Positions 1 to 8,113 of a stretch of 64,000 bases of DNA are shown here, one piece after another. Source of the stretch: Seohaeicola_A nanhaiensis (GTDB lineage: Bacteria; Pseudomonadota; Alphaproteobacteria; Rhodobacterales; Rhodobacteraceae); NCBI RefSeq assembly GCF_042654245.1, contig NZ_JBHSGI010000033.1, positions 1 to 64,000 on the forward strand, given 5' to 3'. The notes under the pieces were generated by a model. That model did not search any database, was not told the DNA's origin, and saw nothing but the letters and a program-made list of their open reading frames with translations. Position numbers and translations under genes: made by a program. Numbering within the stretch: position 1 is the first letter of the stretch; each line of letters starts with the position of its first letter.

Positions 1-474
1 AGCTGTGGGATAAGTCCGCCCGGGGAAAGGGGAAGCTCGGCGTTCAGCCGGTTTGTGCAACAGAGCCGCGTCGGCGTCCCAAGGCCATTTGCCGCTGGTG
101 CTTGGCCATATCATCTGAAACGTCCGGAAATCATGATTGCCATACAGCCAAATATCCCAGCCGAGATACTCGGGATAAAGATCTTTGGACATCAACTTGA
201 AGATCACGTCATGTCCGTCCAGAAAGCCCGAATAGGCTTTGTCCGGCTGAAAAACTTCTCCCTTCCGCACCCTGTCGTTGTACTCGTTGACAATCCAATG
301 CGCGAGTTCGCGCTTGAGGCCAGTGACAATCAGTTCGGGTTGATTTGACGTCTTCTCTATACCGACAGAATAGGTGAACCTTGGTCCCTCCTCGTCTTCA
401 AAGACGTGGATAATGTGACACCCATACTCGTCAATATTCGACAGGGCCTTTGCGTCGTGAGGGTCAATTGCCAT
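1..474 (-). CDS. DUF4262 domain protein, 3' end outside window
   Basis: This reading frame starts at an ATG at 474 and runs without a stop off the left edge, giving 158 codons. The residues read MAIDPHDAKALSNIDEYGCH, then IIHVFEDEEGPRFTYSVG and PELIVTGL, which is the N-terminal signature of the DUF4262 family. That family has no established function. There is an in-frame TGA upstream and no other ATG, which fixes the start. It lies 66 bp downstream of, and on the same strand as, the Rieske oxygenase gene. The segment is visibly lower in GC than its neighbours, which hints at acquisition by transfer. The family call rests on recalled sequence pattern. Confidence 0.7.
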   Translation of the reverse strand, partial: MAIDPHDAKALSNIDEYGCHIIHVFEDEEGPRFTYSVGIEKTSNQPELIVTGLKRELAHWIVNEYNDRVRKGEVFQPDKAYSGFLDGHDVIFKLMSKDLYPEYLGWDIWLYGNHDFRTFQMIWPSTSGKWPWDADAALLHKPAERRASPFPGRTYPTA

Positions 475-540
475 ACGCGAATGATGCTTCGACTCAGAGG
501 CGTAGACAAGGTTCTTTTGGCCTCAAAGCGGCCACAGGGC

Positions 541-1581
541 CTACCCGCTCGCCGCCTCCGCCGCAATCGCCCGCTCCACCATCCGGCGGAACCGCATGGC
601 GCCTGCGTCCAAGCCGAGGTTCAGGGCGGGGGTCCGGGGCGCCTTCATGCCCCTGTGCACGGCTTCCAGCACGTCCTTGTCCTCGTTGAAGGCCATGGTC
701 GCGCCGGCGAACATCTGCTGGTTGATCGCCTCGTCGTCGGCGCGGGCGTTCCTGTGCTGGAACCAGAAATAGAGCGTGTGGTCGTCGTCGACCGGGGTCA
801 TGAAGTTGTAGGAGATGTTGAGGAAGGCCTTGTCCGACAGCGGCTTGTCGGCGCCGCCGAGGCCGGCGGGCGTGTAGACGGACATGTTCACGGCGGTGGA
901 GGGCAGGCGGCATTCGTAGTGCTGCTTGCGGTCGCAGTTGCCGGGGTAGTTGAGGATCGGCTTGTAGTAGGGTGGCGGCGGGGCGTCGAGGATCCAGCGC
1001 CAGACGGTGAGGCGGTCGCCCTCTTCGGTGATCTCGAGCGGGCGGTTGTCGGTGCCGGCGCCGCCGAAGGAGGTGACGTGCACCCAGGCGACGTGAGAGG
1101 GGTCGAGCAGGTTGTCGGTCACCCAGAGGTAATGGCAGGCGATGTCGAGCGCGCCGCGCCGGGTCTTGCCCCAGGTGGGGTCGTCGTAATGCGGGATCTC
1201 GATGATCTGGGCCGGGTCGGCCTTGTCGGCCTCGCCCATCCAGATCCAGACGAAGCCATAGCGTTCGGCCACCGGATAGGCGGCGACGCGGGCGCGGCGG
1301 GGCACGGCGTCGGGCTGGGTCGGGGCGGCGACGCAGGTGCCGGTGCCGTCGAAGGTGAGCCCGTGATAGCCGCAGACCACGCGCTCGCCTTCCAGCCGGC
1401 CCATGGAGAGCGGCAGCTTGCGGTGCGGGCAGGCGTCCTCGAGCGCGGCGACCGTTCCGTCGGTGCGGCGGAAGAAGACCAGATCCTCTCCCAGAAGTCT
1501 CAGCGGTTTCAGGCTGTTGGTGATGTCCTCGCTGCGGGCGGCGACATACCAGGTGTTGCGGATGAAGCCGGCTGACGACAT
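541..1581 (-). CDS. Rieske [2Fe-2S] aromatic ring oxygenase, VanA-like
   Basis: A 346-residue protein with the Rieske cluster ligands C51-P-H53 and C70-x2-H73, followed by a mononuclear iron site NLLDPSHVAWVH with D160, H163 and H168. The layout and length match single-component-type oxygenases such as vanillate O-demethylase oxygenase (VanA) and related O- or N-demethylases. A separate reductase is normally needed, and none is visible here. The gene is divergent from an ACMSD-like amidohydrolase, which suggests a small aromatic-catabolism locus. The substrate cannot be told from sequence alone. An AAGG Shine-Dalgarno lies about 8 nt before the ATG. Confidence 0.88.
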   Translation of the reverse strand: MSSAGFIRNTWYVAARSEDITNSLKPLRLLGEDLVFFRRTDGTVAALEDACPHRKLPLSMGRLEGERVVCGYHGLTFDGTGTCVAAPTQPDAVPRRARVAAYPVAERYGFVWIWMGEADKADPAQIIEIPHYDDPTWGKTRRGALDIACHYLWVTDNLLDPSHVAWVHVTSFGGAGTDNRPLEITEEGDRLTVWRWILDAPPPPYYKPILNYPGNCDRKQHYECRLPSTAVNMSVYTPAGLGGADKPLSDKAFLNISYNFMTPVDDDHTLYFWFQHRNARADDEAINQQMFAGATMAFNEDKDVLEAVHRGMKAPRTPALNLGLDAGAMRFRRMVERAIAAEAASG

Positions 1582-1606
1582 GGGCGAAACCTTGGGCTGC
1601 GGATGC

Positions 1607-1645
1607 TTGAGCTTGGTATTAGCATATGCTTTAGTTCAGCTAAAG
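1607..1645. promoter_or_regulatory. divergent promoter/operator with nested palindromes
   Basis: The gap between the divergent oxygenase and amidohydrolase genes holds a perfect 10-bp palindrome AGCATATGCT (1621-1630) and, overlapping it, CTTTAG-TTCAG-CTAAAG (1629-1645). A plausible plus-strand promoter, TTGAGC (1607-1612), 17-bp spacer, TTTAGT (1630-1635), contains them. A minus-strand TTTAGC-N17-TAATAC reads toward the oxygenase. This fits an operator for a repressor acting on both genes. The assignment is inference; no regulator gene is adjacent. Confidence 0.4.
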
Positions 1646-1659
1646 AGGGCAAGGGGCGG

Positions 1660-2640
1660 ATGATGCAGCGCATCGACATGCATGCACATTATTACGGCGG
1701 CGGGCTGGTCGACTTTCTTGCCGCGCGACAGGCACGGCCGTGCCTGCGCGCGGGCGCGGACGGCGGGCGGGTGATGATGGCGATGAACGGGGAATTTCCC
1801 TTCACGCCGGCGCATCATGACGTCGGGGTGGGGCTGGCCAGGATGGCCGAGACCGGGCTGACCCGGCGCATGCTGACCTTTCCGGGCGCGCTCTGCGTCG
1901 ATTCCCTGCCGGCCGATCAGGTGGCGGGGCCGATCGCGGCCTTCAACGACCATCTGGCGGGGCTGAAGGGGGATCGGCTGACGGGCCTCGCCGGGCTGCC
2001 GCTGGCGGATATGGCGCTGGCGGCGCGCGAACTGCGGCGGGTGCGGCGCGAGCTGCGGCTGCCGGGGGTGATCCTGCCGTCGGACTATTTCAACACGCTG
2101 GAGGATGCGCGGCGGCTGGCGCCGGTGCTGGAGGCGGCGAGCGCGGAGGGGTGTCTGGTGATGCTGCATCCCGGGCCGATGGCCGGGCAGGCGCCGGCAC
2201 CGCTGGCGGCGGATTTCCCGCAGTATCGCACCTCGGTCATCCAGCTGCAGGCCCAGGCGGCGCAGAGCGCGCTGACGGTGGTGCTGGGCGGGATGCTGGA
2301 CGCCTATCCGGGCATTCGGTTCCAGGTGGTGAACCTGGGCGGCACGCTGCCCTTCGTGTTTGAACGGCTGGAGGCGGTGGCGCGCCATCGCAATCCGGGA
2401 GAGCCGTTTCCGACTTCGCAGCTGCGGCGGATCTGGTACGACTGCGCCTCTCTGGGGCCGCGGGCGCTGGAGGCAGCGGTGGCGCTGTACGGGGCCGAGC
2501 GGATCATGCTGGGGTCGGACTATCCGATCTTTCACGACGACCCGTGGGAGGTGGCGCTGGCCCCGGCGCGGATCTCGGAGGCGGAGCGGGAACAGATCGC
2601 CTGGCGGACGGCGGCGGAACTGCTGGACGGGCTGGAGTAG
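1660..2640 (+). CDS. amidohydrolase family 2 (ACMSD-like) metal-dependent hydrolase/decarboxylase
   Basis: The protein begins with RIDMHAHYYGGG, whose HxH pair is the first metal site of amidohydrolases. Further on come LHPGPM and the C-terminal LGSDYPIFHDDPWE motif, with the metal-binding Asp, typical of 2-amino-3-carboxymuconate-6-semialdehyde decarboxylase-type enzymes. Two adjacent ATGs at 1660 and 1663 are possible starts after the purine run AAGGGG (1651-1656). An ATG at 1603 is unlikely because it lies in the operator region. Length is about 326 residues, normal for the family. Divergence from a Rieske oxygenase suggests processing of an aromatic ring-cleavage product; the substrate is unknown. 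Confidence 0.85.
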   Translation: MMQRIDMHAHYYGGGLVDFLAARQARPCLRAGADGGRVMMAMNGEFPFTPAHHDVGVGLARMAETGLTRRMLTFPGALCVDSLPADQVAGPIAAFNDHLAGLKGDRLTGLAGLPLADMALAARELRRVRRELRLPGVILPSDYFNTLEDARRLAPVLEAASAEGCLVMLHPGPMAGQAPAPLAADFPQYRTSVIQLQAQAAQSALTVVLGGMLDAYPGIRFQVVNLGGTLPFVFERLEAVARHRNPGEPFPTSQLRRIWYDCASLGPRALEAAVALYGAERIMLGSDYPIFHDDPWEVALAPARISEAEREQIAWRTAAELLDGLE

Positions 2641-2661
2641 CGTCCGGCCGATGACGCCCCT

Positions 2662-2684
2662 CCCTACCGCCCTCGAGGGTAGGG
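2662..2684. repeat. inverted repeat between convergent genes
   Basis: CCCTACC (2662-2668) and GGTAGGG (2678-2684) form a perfect 7-bp stem with a short loop, 21 bp after the amidohydrolase stop. There is no following T tract, so it is a weak terminator candidate at best. It resembles short palindromic intergenic elements common in this group. Confidence 0.45.
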
Positions 2685-2761
2685 TGAGTCGGATAACGGG
2701 TGTTGAACGCGGGCGGGGGTTTTATTCGCTATTTTTAGTGGCTCGTTGGCTCGTGACGCTT

Positions 2762-2789
2762 TGAGCGATGAGCGATGAGCGATGAGCGA
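2762..2789. repeat. tandem heptamer repeat TGAGCGA x4
   Basis: Four perfect tandem copies of TGAGCGA are followed by a degenerate fifth (TGGGCGG). They sit in the gap between the convergent amidohydrolase and tsaC genes. This simple repeat can slip during replication and could vary in number between strains. Confidence 0.9.
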
Positions 2790-2856
2790 TGGGCGGTGAG
2801 GCCGGGCCGGGCAGCCGGGGCCGATGCCGCTGGGCGCGGGCGGCCGCTGCGCGCGC

Positions 2857-3801
2857 TCAGGGCCTTGGTGCGGCGGCGCGGTGGAGGCGGTCGTTGATGG
2901 CGCGGCCGAGGCCGGTGTCGGGGACCGGGGCGACGGCGATGGGGCGGCCCGTCGCGTCGAGGCTGTGCAGGTGGGTGAAGAGATTGGCCGCGGCTTCGGC
3001 CAGGTCTCCGGTCGCGGACAGGTTGAGGTCGCAGGCCATCGGGCCGAAGCCGAGCAGTACCTCGCCGGGCTTGGCGGCCTCTGCGTTCAGCCGGACCGTG
3101 GCGGCGGGGGCGTAGTGGGACAGCAGCTGGCCCGGTGCGGTGGGCGTTTCCGTCTGCGCGGGCCGGGCGAGGGGCGCGCCGAGCACCGCCTCGATCGCCT
3201 CGGCCGCCAGGCCGCCGGGGCGGAGCAGCGTCGGCGGGCCGTCGAGGCCGACGATGGTGGATTCGAGCCCGACCGCGCAGGGCCCGTCATCGACCACGGC
3301 GGCGATGCGGTCGCCGAGGCCGGCGAGGACGTGGCCGGCGGTGGTGGGGCTGATGCGGCCCGAGGGATTCGCCGAGGGCGCCGCGACAGGGCCGCCGAAG
3401 GCGCGCAGCAGGGCCTGCGCGGTCGGATGCGCGGGCACGCGCACGGCCAGCGTGGGCAGGCCGGCGGTGACCAGCCCGGCGATGCCGTGATCGGGGCCGA
3501 GAGGCAGCACCAACGTGAGCGGGCCGGGCCAGAAGGCGGCGGCGAGGCGCTCGGCCGTATCGGTCCATATGACGTGGCGGCGCACGGCGGCGGTGTCGGG
3601 CAGATGCGCGATCAGCGGGTTGAAGCTTGGGCGGCCCTTGGCGGCGTAGAGGGCGGCGACCGCTGCGCCATTGCGGGCGTCGGCGCCGAGGCCGTAGACC
3701 GTCTCGGTCGGAAAGGCGACAAGCCGGCCATCGGCCAGCAGCCTGGCGGCGTGGGCGAGGTCGGCGGGGGTGGCGCCAAGGCGGAGGGCGGCGTGGGTCA
3801 T
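2857..3801 (-). CDS. tsaC: L-threonylcarbamoyladenylate synthase (Sua5/YrdC/YwlC family)
   Basis: This enzyme makes threonylcarbamoyl-AMP from threonine, bicarbonate and ATP, the first step of the t6A37 modification of ANN-decoding tRNAs. PTETVYGLG lies near residue 32 and KGRPSFNPL near residue 56, both hallmark YrdC-domain motifs. The roughly 314-residue length includes the extra C-terminal Sua5 domain, so this is the long Sua5 form rather than the short TsaC form. An alternative GTG codon lies immediately upstream at 3804; the ATG at 3801 is preferred. It is transcribed away from the acyl-CoA dehydrogenase. Confidence 0.93.
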   Translation of the reverse strand: MTHAALRLGATPADLAHAARLLADGRLVAFPTETVYGLGADARNGAAVAALYAAKGRPSFNPLIAHLPDTAAVRRHVIWTDTAERLAAAFWPGPLTLVLPLGPDHGIAGLVTAGLPTLAVRVPAHPTAQALLRAFGGPVAAPSANPSGRISPTTAGHVLAGLGDRIAAVVDDGPCAVGLESTIVGLDGPPTLLRPGGLAAEAIEAVLGAPLARPAQTETPTAPGQLLSHYAPAATVRLNAEAAKPGEVLLGFGPMACDLNLSATGDLAEAAANLFTHLHSLDATGRPIAVAPVPDTGLGRAINDRLHRAAAPRP

Positions 3802-3939
3802 CACGGGTGACGCGGCGTTCTGAACGGGGCCTGGGGGCCGGACGGGCTAGAAGTTCGAAGGTTGCTGTCCCATAAAGGTGCGGTGCGGCAAAGCCAAGGC
3901 TGTGCCGTCCGCCGCGTTTCGTCTGCCGAGGTTTGCCCC

Positions 3940-5646
3940 ATGCCCTATCGCGCCCCCGTCTCCGATTTCGAATTCCTGCTGCGCCATGTCGTCGGCTTTG
4001 ACCGCGTGGCCGCGACCGAACGCTTTGCCGAGGCCAGCGCGGATACGGTGAGCGCGATCCTGGGCGAGGCCGGCAAGATGTGCGAGGAGGTCATGGCGCC
4101 CCTGCAGCGCAGTGGCGACCTGCATCCGGCGCGGCTGGAAAACGGGGTGATGCGCACCTCGCCCGGCTATGCCGAGGGCTGGAAGGCCATCGCCGAGGGC
4201 GGCTGGATCGGCATCAGCGCGCCCGAGGAGCATGGCGGGATGGGGCTGCCGATCACGCTGCTGACGGCGGTCAACGAGATGATGTCGGGCGCCTGCCTGT
4301 CGCTGGAGTTGGCGCCGCTCATGTCGATGGGCCAGATCGAGGCGCTTGAGGCCCATGCCTCGGAGGCCTTGAAGGAGCTGTATCTGCCCAAGCTGATCAG
4401 CGGCGAGTGGTCGGGGACGATGAACCTGACCGAGCCGCAGGCCGGGTCGGACGTGGGGGCGCTGTCGTCCAAGGCGGAACCGAACGGCGACGGGACCTAT
4501 GCGATCTCGGGTCAGAAGATCTTCATCAGCTGGGGCGACAACGATTTTGCGGAGAACGTCTGCCATCTGGTGCTGGCACGGCTGCCCGATGGCGTGGCGG
4601 GCACCAAGGGGATCAGCCTGTTCCTGGTGCCGAAGTATATCCCCGACGCGGACGGAAACCCCGGCAAGGCCAACAGCCTGAAGGTGGTCAGCCTGGAGCA
4701 CAAGATGGGGCTGCACGGCTCGCCCACCTGCGTGATGCAGTATGACGGGGCGACCGGCTGGCTGGTGGGCGCGGAACATGGCGGCATGGCGGCGATGTTC
4801 ACCATGATGAACAACGCGCGGCTGGGTGTCGGCGGGCAGGGCGTGGGCGCGGGCGAGGGCGCCTATCAGCACGCGCTGGCCTATGCGGGCGAGCGCAAGC
4901 AGGGCAAGGTCGGGGGCACGGGCACCATCGGCGAACATGCCGATGTGCGGCGGATGCTGACCACGATGCGGGCCGAGCTTTTCGCGTCGCGGGCGATCCT
5001 GCTGGCCTGTGCCGGGGCGATCGACATGGCCACGGCGACGGGCGAGGCCGAGTGGAAGGCGCGCGCGGCGCTGCTGACGCCGATTGCCAAGGCCTGGGGC
5101 ACCGAGACCGGGATGCATGTCGCCGAGATGGCGCAGCAGGTGTTCGGCGGCATGGGGTTCATCGAGGAATCTGGGGCGGCGCAGTATTACCGCGATGTGC
5201 GGGTGACGGCGATCTACGAGGGCACCAACGGGATCCAGGCGATGGATCTGGTGGCGCGCAAGATGATGGACGGCGGCGAGGCGGCGCATCGGCTGCTGGA
5301 CGAGATCGAGGCCCATGCCGAGACCGCGCGGGCCGATCTGCCCGAACTGGCCGAGGCGGTCTGGCAGGCGGCGGAAAGCCTGCGCGAGGCGACCGACTGG
5401 CTGAACGGGCGCAAGGAGATGAACGACCGCTTCGCCGGCGCGGTGCCCTATCTGCGCGCCTTCGCGCGGGTGCTGGGCGGGCATTACCACCTGGCCGCGG
5501 CCCAGGCGGAGCCGGGCAGCGCGCGGGCGCGGCTGGCGGCCTTCTACATCGAGCGGCTGCTGCCCGAGCATGCGGGGCTGCTGGCCCATGCGCAGGCGGG
5601 GGCCGGGGGGCTCTACGACCTCAGCCTCGACGATCTGGCGGCCTGA
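3940..5646 (+). CDS. acyl-CoA dehydrogenase, large DmdC-like type
   Basis: A flavoenzyme of about 568 residues that introduces an alpha-beta double bond into an acyl-CoA and passes electrons to ETF. The MPYRAPVSDFEFLL start is typical of the long Rhodobacteraceae acyl-CoA dehydrogenases that include DmdC (3-methylmercaptopropionyl-CoA dehydrogenase). The FAD-binding stretch NLTEPQAGSDVGAL is present, and YEGTNGIQ carries the expected catalytic glutamate. The ATG at 3940 is chosen because it matches the family N-terminus and has a CGAGG 8 nt upstream. The exact substrate (DMSP product or fatty acyl-CoA) is undecided. The ETF-quinone oxidoreductase at 18.8 kb would accept its electrons. Confidence 0.87.
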   Translation: MPYRAPVSDFEFLLRHVVGFDRVAATERFAEASADTVSAILGEAGKMCEEVMAPLQRSGDLHPARLENGVMRTSPGYAEGWKAIAEGGWIGISAPEEHGGMGLPITLLTAVNEMMSGACLSLELAPLMSMGQIEALEAHASEALKELYLPKLISGEWSGTMNLTEPQAGSDVGALSSKAEPNGDGTYAISGQKIFISWGDNDFAENVCHLVLARLPDGVAGTKGISLFLVPKYIPDADGNPGKANSLKVVSLEHKMGLHGSPTCVMQYDGATGWLVGAEHGGMAAMFTMMNNARLGVGGQGVGAGEGAYQHALAYAGERKQGKVGGTGTIGEHADVRRMLTTMRAELFASRAILLACAGAIDMATATGEAEWKARAALLTPIAKAWGTETGMHVAEMAQQVFGGMGFIEESGAAQYYRDVRVTAIYEGTNGIQAMDLVARKMMDGGEAAHRLLDEIEAHAETARADLPELAEAVWQAAESLREATDWLNGRKEMNDRFAGAVPYLRAFARVLGGHYHLAAAQAEPGSARARLAAFYIERLLPEHAGLLAHAQAGAGGLYDLSLDDLAA

Positions 5647-5655
5647 GCCTTGGAT

Positions 5656-6696
5656 ATGGATCCGCGCAAGGGCGCGCTGCGCTATCCCTGGGACACGCCG
5701 CCCGAGCCGGGCCAGTGGACCGAGGTGGCGACGGGCGTGCTGTGGATCCGCCTGCCGCTGCCGATGAAGCTGGATCACGTCAACGTCTATGCGCTGGACG
5801 ACGGCGACGGGTGGACGGTGATCGACACCGGTTTCGGATCGCGCAAGACCCGCGAGATGTGGGAGGCGCTGATGCGGGGCGTGCTGGGTGGCAAGCCGGT
5901 GCGCCGCGTGGTGATGACGCATCACCATCCCGACCATATCGGCAATGTCGGGTGGTTCCAGTCCGAGTTCGGCGCGGAACTGCTGTCGACCCGCACCGCC
6001 TGGCTGTTCGCGCGGATGCTGCTGCTGGATCACCCGCCGCTGCCGGTACCCGAGACGCTGGCCTTCTGGCGCAGCGCGGGGATGGATCCGGAGATCCTGG
6101 AACAGCGCGCGGGCGAGAAGCCGTTCAACTTTGCCGATGTCGTGCATCACATGCCGCTGGGGTTCACCCGGATGCAGGAGGGCGAGACGATCCGCATGGG
6201 CGGTCGCACCTGGGATATCCGCACCGGCGACGGCCATGCGCCGGAACATGCGACCTTCTGGAGCCGGGACGACACTCTGGTGCTGACGGGCGACCAGATC
6301 CTGCCGTCGATCAGCCCGAACATCGGTGTCTATGCGACCGAGCCCGAGGCCGATCCGTTGCAGGGGTGGCTGGACAGCTGCAACAAGTTCCTGCCCTTCG
6401 CGCGGGAGGATCATCTGGTGCTGGGCGGGCACAAGCTGCCGTTCACCGGGCTGCCGTTCCGGCTGCATCAGCTGATCGACAACCATCATGGCGCGCTGGA
6501 GCGGCTGACCGCGTTCCTGGAGCAGCCGCACACTGCCGCCGACTGTTTCGCGACGCTGTTCAAGCGGACGATCGGGGTGGAGATCTATGGCCTCGCGCTG
6601 GTCGAGGCGGTGGCGCATATGAACCACCTGTGGCGCACCGGGGCGGTGCAGCGGACGCGCCGGCAGGACGGGGCCTGGCTGTATCAGCGGATCTGA
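5656..6696 (+). CDS. metallo-beta-lactamase fold hydrolase
   Basis: The protein has VIDTGFGS followed by THHHPDHIGN, the HxHxDH dinuclear metal motif, and later GDGHAPEHATF and LTGDQILP with the further metal ligands. The C-terminal third looks like the winged-helix region found in LACTB2-like hydrolases. The ATG at 5656 is preferred; a TTG two codons upstream (5650) is possible. It begins 9 bp after the acyl-CoA dehydrogenase stop, so the two are probably co-transcribed. A role in thioester or ester hydrolysis linked to acyl-CoA metabolism is an inference only. Confidence 0.85.
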   Translation: MDPRKGALRYPWDTPPEPGQWTEVATGVLWIRLPLPMKLDHVNVYALDDGDGWTVIDTGFGSRKTREMWEALMRGVLGGKPVRRVVMTHHHPDHIGNVGWFQSEFGAELLSTRTAWLFARMLLLDHPPLPVPETLAFWRSAGMDPEILEQRAGEKPFNFADVVHHMPLGFTRMQEGETIRMGGRTWDIRTGDGHAPEHATFWSRDDTLVLTGDQILPSISPNIGVYATEPEADPLQGWLDSCNKFLPFAREDHLVLGGHKLPFTGLPFRLHQLIDNHHGALERLTAFLEQPHTAADCFATLFKRTIGVEIYGLALVEAVAHMNHLWRTGAVQRTRRQDGAWLYQRI

Positions 6697-6785
6697 GCCG
6701 GCAGCGGCGCGAAGGCGGTGGCGGCGCGCGGGCGAAGCGGGTAGCACTGGCGTGCCCCCGCCCGGGCGAGACCCAGACAGCAGAC

Positions 6786-7295
6786 GTGAGAGCCGGAGCC
6801 TTGACCCAGATCCCCGAGACCGACATCGCCACCGCCGCCGAGGCCGAGGAGGCCGCCACCCTGCCGCGCCTCTACGAGGTCCATGCGGAGGACGCGAGTT
6901 GCGAGGGGCTGGACTGCGTCCCCGAGGTGCTGAACCGCCCGGTGACCGGCAAGAGCGCGGCGCAATGGGCCTATGAGCGGCTGATCCTCTATATCCAGAA
7001 CTTCGAGAAGCAGCTGGATGGCGAGCATGAGGTGGCGATGGGGTTCACCGGCAGCGAGGCCGGGGTGCTGCGGATCGAGGGGATGGGCTATTTCGACCCG
7101 GATATGCTGACCTTCTACGGCACCGATCTGGACGGCGCGCGCACCCAGATGGTGCAGCATGTGAGCCAGCTGAACGTAATGCTGCGCGCCGTGTCCAAGC
7201 CGAAGGCGGAAGGCCAGGCGCGGCGGATCGGGTTCCGGCTGGCGGAACATCTGGAGGACGGCGGCGCCTCGCCGCAGGACGAACAGACCGGGTGA
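6786..7295 (+). CDS. DUF6173 family protein
   Basis: The translated protein contains SAAQWAYERLILYIQNFEKQ, then HEVAMGFTGS, LRIEGMGYFDPD and VQHVSQLNVMLRAV, matching my memory of the DUF6173 family seen in alphaproteobacteria. No function is known. There is no signal peptide or membrane segment, so it should be cytosolic. The start is uncertain: GTG at 6786 gives 169 residues and TTG at 6801 gives 164; neither has a strong Shine-Dalgarno. It follows the MBL hydrolase by 89 bp on the same strand. Confidence 0.7.
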   Translation: MRAGALTQIPETDIATAAEAEEAATLPRLYEVHAEDASCEGLDCVPEVLNRPVTGKSAAQWAYERLILYIQNFEKQLDGEHEVAMGFTGSEAGVLRIEGMGYFDPDMLTFYGTDLDGARTQMVQHVSQLNVMLRAVSKPKAEGQARRIGFRLAEHLEDGGASPQDEQTG

Positions 7296-7352
7296 CACCG
7301 CTGTTCGAATCCGCTATCCAGCGGCAAAGCAAGTCAAACGGAAAGCGCGAAG

Positions 7353-7487
7353 ATGGCCGAATACAAACATGGCGAGATGGACATCACGGACCAGACCGCC
7401 ACTTTCGACGGGTTCATGAAGTTCGTCACCCGCGCGGTGATCGTGATCCTTGTGCTTGTCGTCTGGATGGCGATCTTCATCACCTGA
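7353..7487 (+). CDS. aa3-type cytochrome c oxidase subunit IV
   Basis: A 44-residue protein, too short for most ORF finders. It reads MAEYKHGEMDITDQTATFDG followed by one membrane helix (about residues 24-43) rich in Val, Ile and Leu, ending in IFIT. The DxxxQxxTFxGF pattern before the helix is the signature of the small alphaproteobacterial subunit IV (COX4_pro_2) of cytochrome aa3. In Paracoccus and Rhodobacter enzymes this subunit packs beside subunits I and III and is not essential for activity. The genes for subunits I-III are not in this window, so it is encoded apart from them. Confidence 0.85.
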   Translation: MAEYKHGEMDITDQTATFDGFMKFVTRAVIVILVLVVWMAIFIT

Positions 7488-7501
7488 TCCGGACCGTTTC
7501 C

Positions 7502-8113
7502 ATGTTCACCCGTTTCCTGATGGCAGCCACCGTCGCGGTGGCGCTGGCCGGCTGCGCCGCCAAGCAACCCTATGCCGACGACGCGACGATTGCGCGCGTG
7601 CGCTACAGCGATCCGTCGCATCCGTCGCTGACGCTCTACACGATGGTGAACAACCGGACCGGCGCGGGCGGGCATTCGGCGCTGATGATCAATGCGTCGG
7701 AGCGGGTGATCTTCGACCCGGCGGGATCGTTCAAGGTGGATGTCGTGCCCGAGCGCGACGACGTTCTGTTCGGGATCACTCCGGCGGTCGAGGCGGGCTA
7801 TCGCAGCGCCCATGCGCGCAGCACCTTCAGCGTGGTCAGCCAGAAGATCGACGTGACGCCCGAGCAGGCCGAGACGGCCTATCGGCTGGCGCTGTCCAAT
7901 GGCGCGGTGCCCGGCGCCTTTTGCGCCAATGCGACCTCGTCCCTGCTGAGCCGCGTGCCGGGGTTCGAAGGGATCAAGACGACCTTCTATCCGACCAATC
8001 TGCGCGACCAGGTGGCGCAGCTGCCTGGGGTGGTGACGGACACCTATTACGAGGGTGACAGCGCCGACCTGAAGGACGGCATCGCCAAGTCGAACGCGGC
8101 GCTAACCGAGTAA
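7502..8113 (+). CDS. lipoprotein, possible permuted NlpC/P60-like fold
   Basis: The N-terminus MFTRFLMAATVAVALAGC is a lipoprotein signal with lipobox L-A-G-C18, so the mature protein should be membrane anchored. The 203-residue protein has a His in GGHSALMINASER and a Cys in GAFCANATSSLL much later. A His-early, Cys-late order with this local context is what circularly permuted NlpC/P60 (YiiX/LRAT-like) hydrolases show, so a papain-like fold is a reasonable guess, not a demonstrated match. It starts 14 bp after the cytochrome oxidase subunit gene and converges on azlD, overlapping it by 12 bp. Confidence 0.65.
   Translation: MFTRFLMAATVAVALAGCAAKQPYADDATIARVRYSDPSHPSLTLYTMVNNRTGAGGHSALMINASERVIFDPAGSFKVDVVPERDDVLFGITPAVEAGYRSAHARSTFSVVSQKIDVTPEQAETAYRLALSNGAVPGAFCANATSSLLSRVPGFEGIKTTFYPTNLRDQVAQLPGVVTDTYYEGDSADLKDGIAKSNAALTE

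Noticed and set aside
55..348. A 97-codon plus-strand frame at the left edge
   Set aside because: The minus strand here encodes a DUF4262 protein with a good family match, so this frame is its shadow.
3847..6747. A 966-codon minus-strand frame opposite the acyl-CoA dehydrogenase and MBL genes
   Set aside because: Same antisense pattern; both plus-strand genes show clear catalytic motifs.
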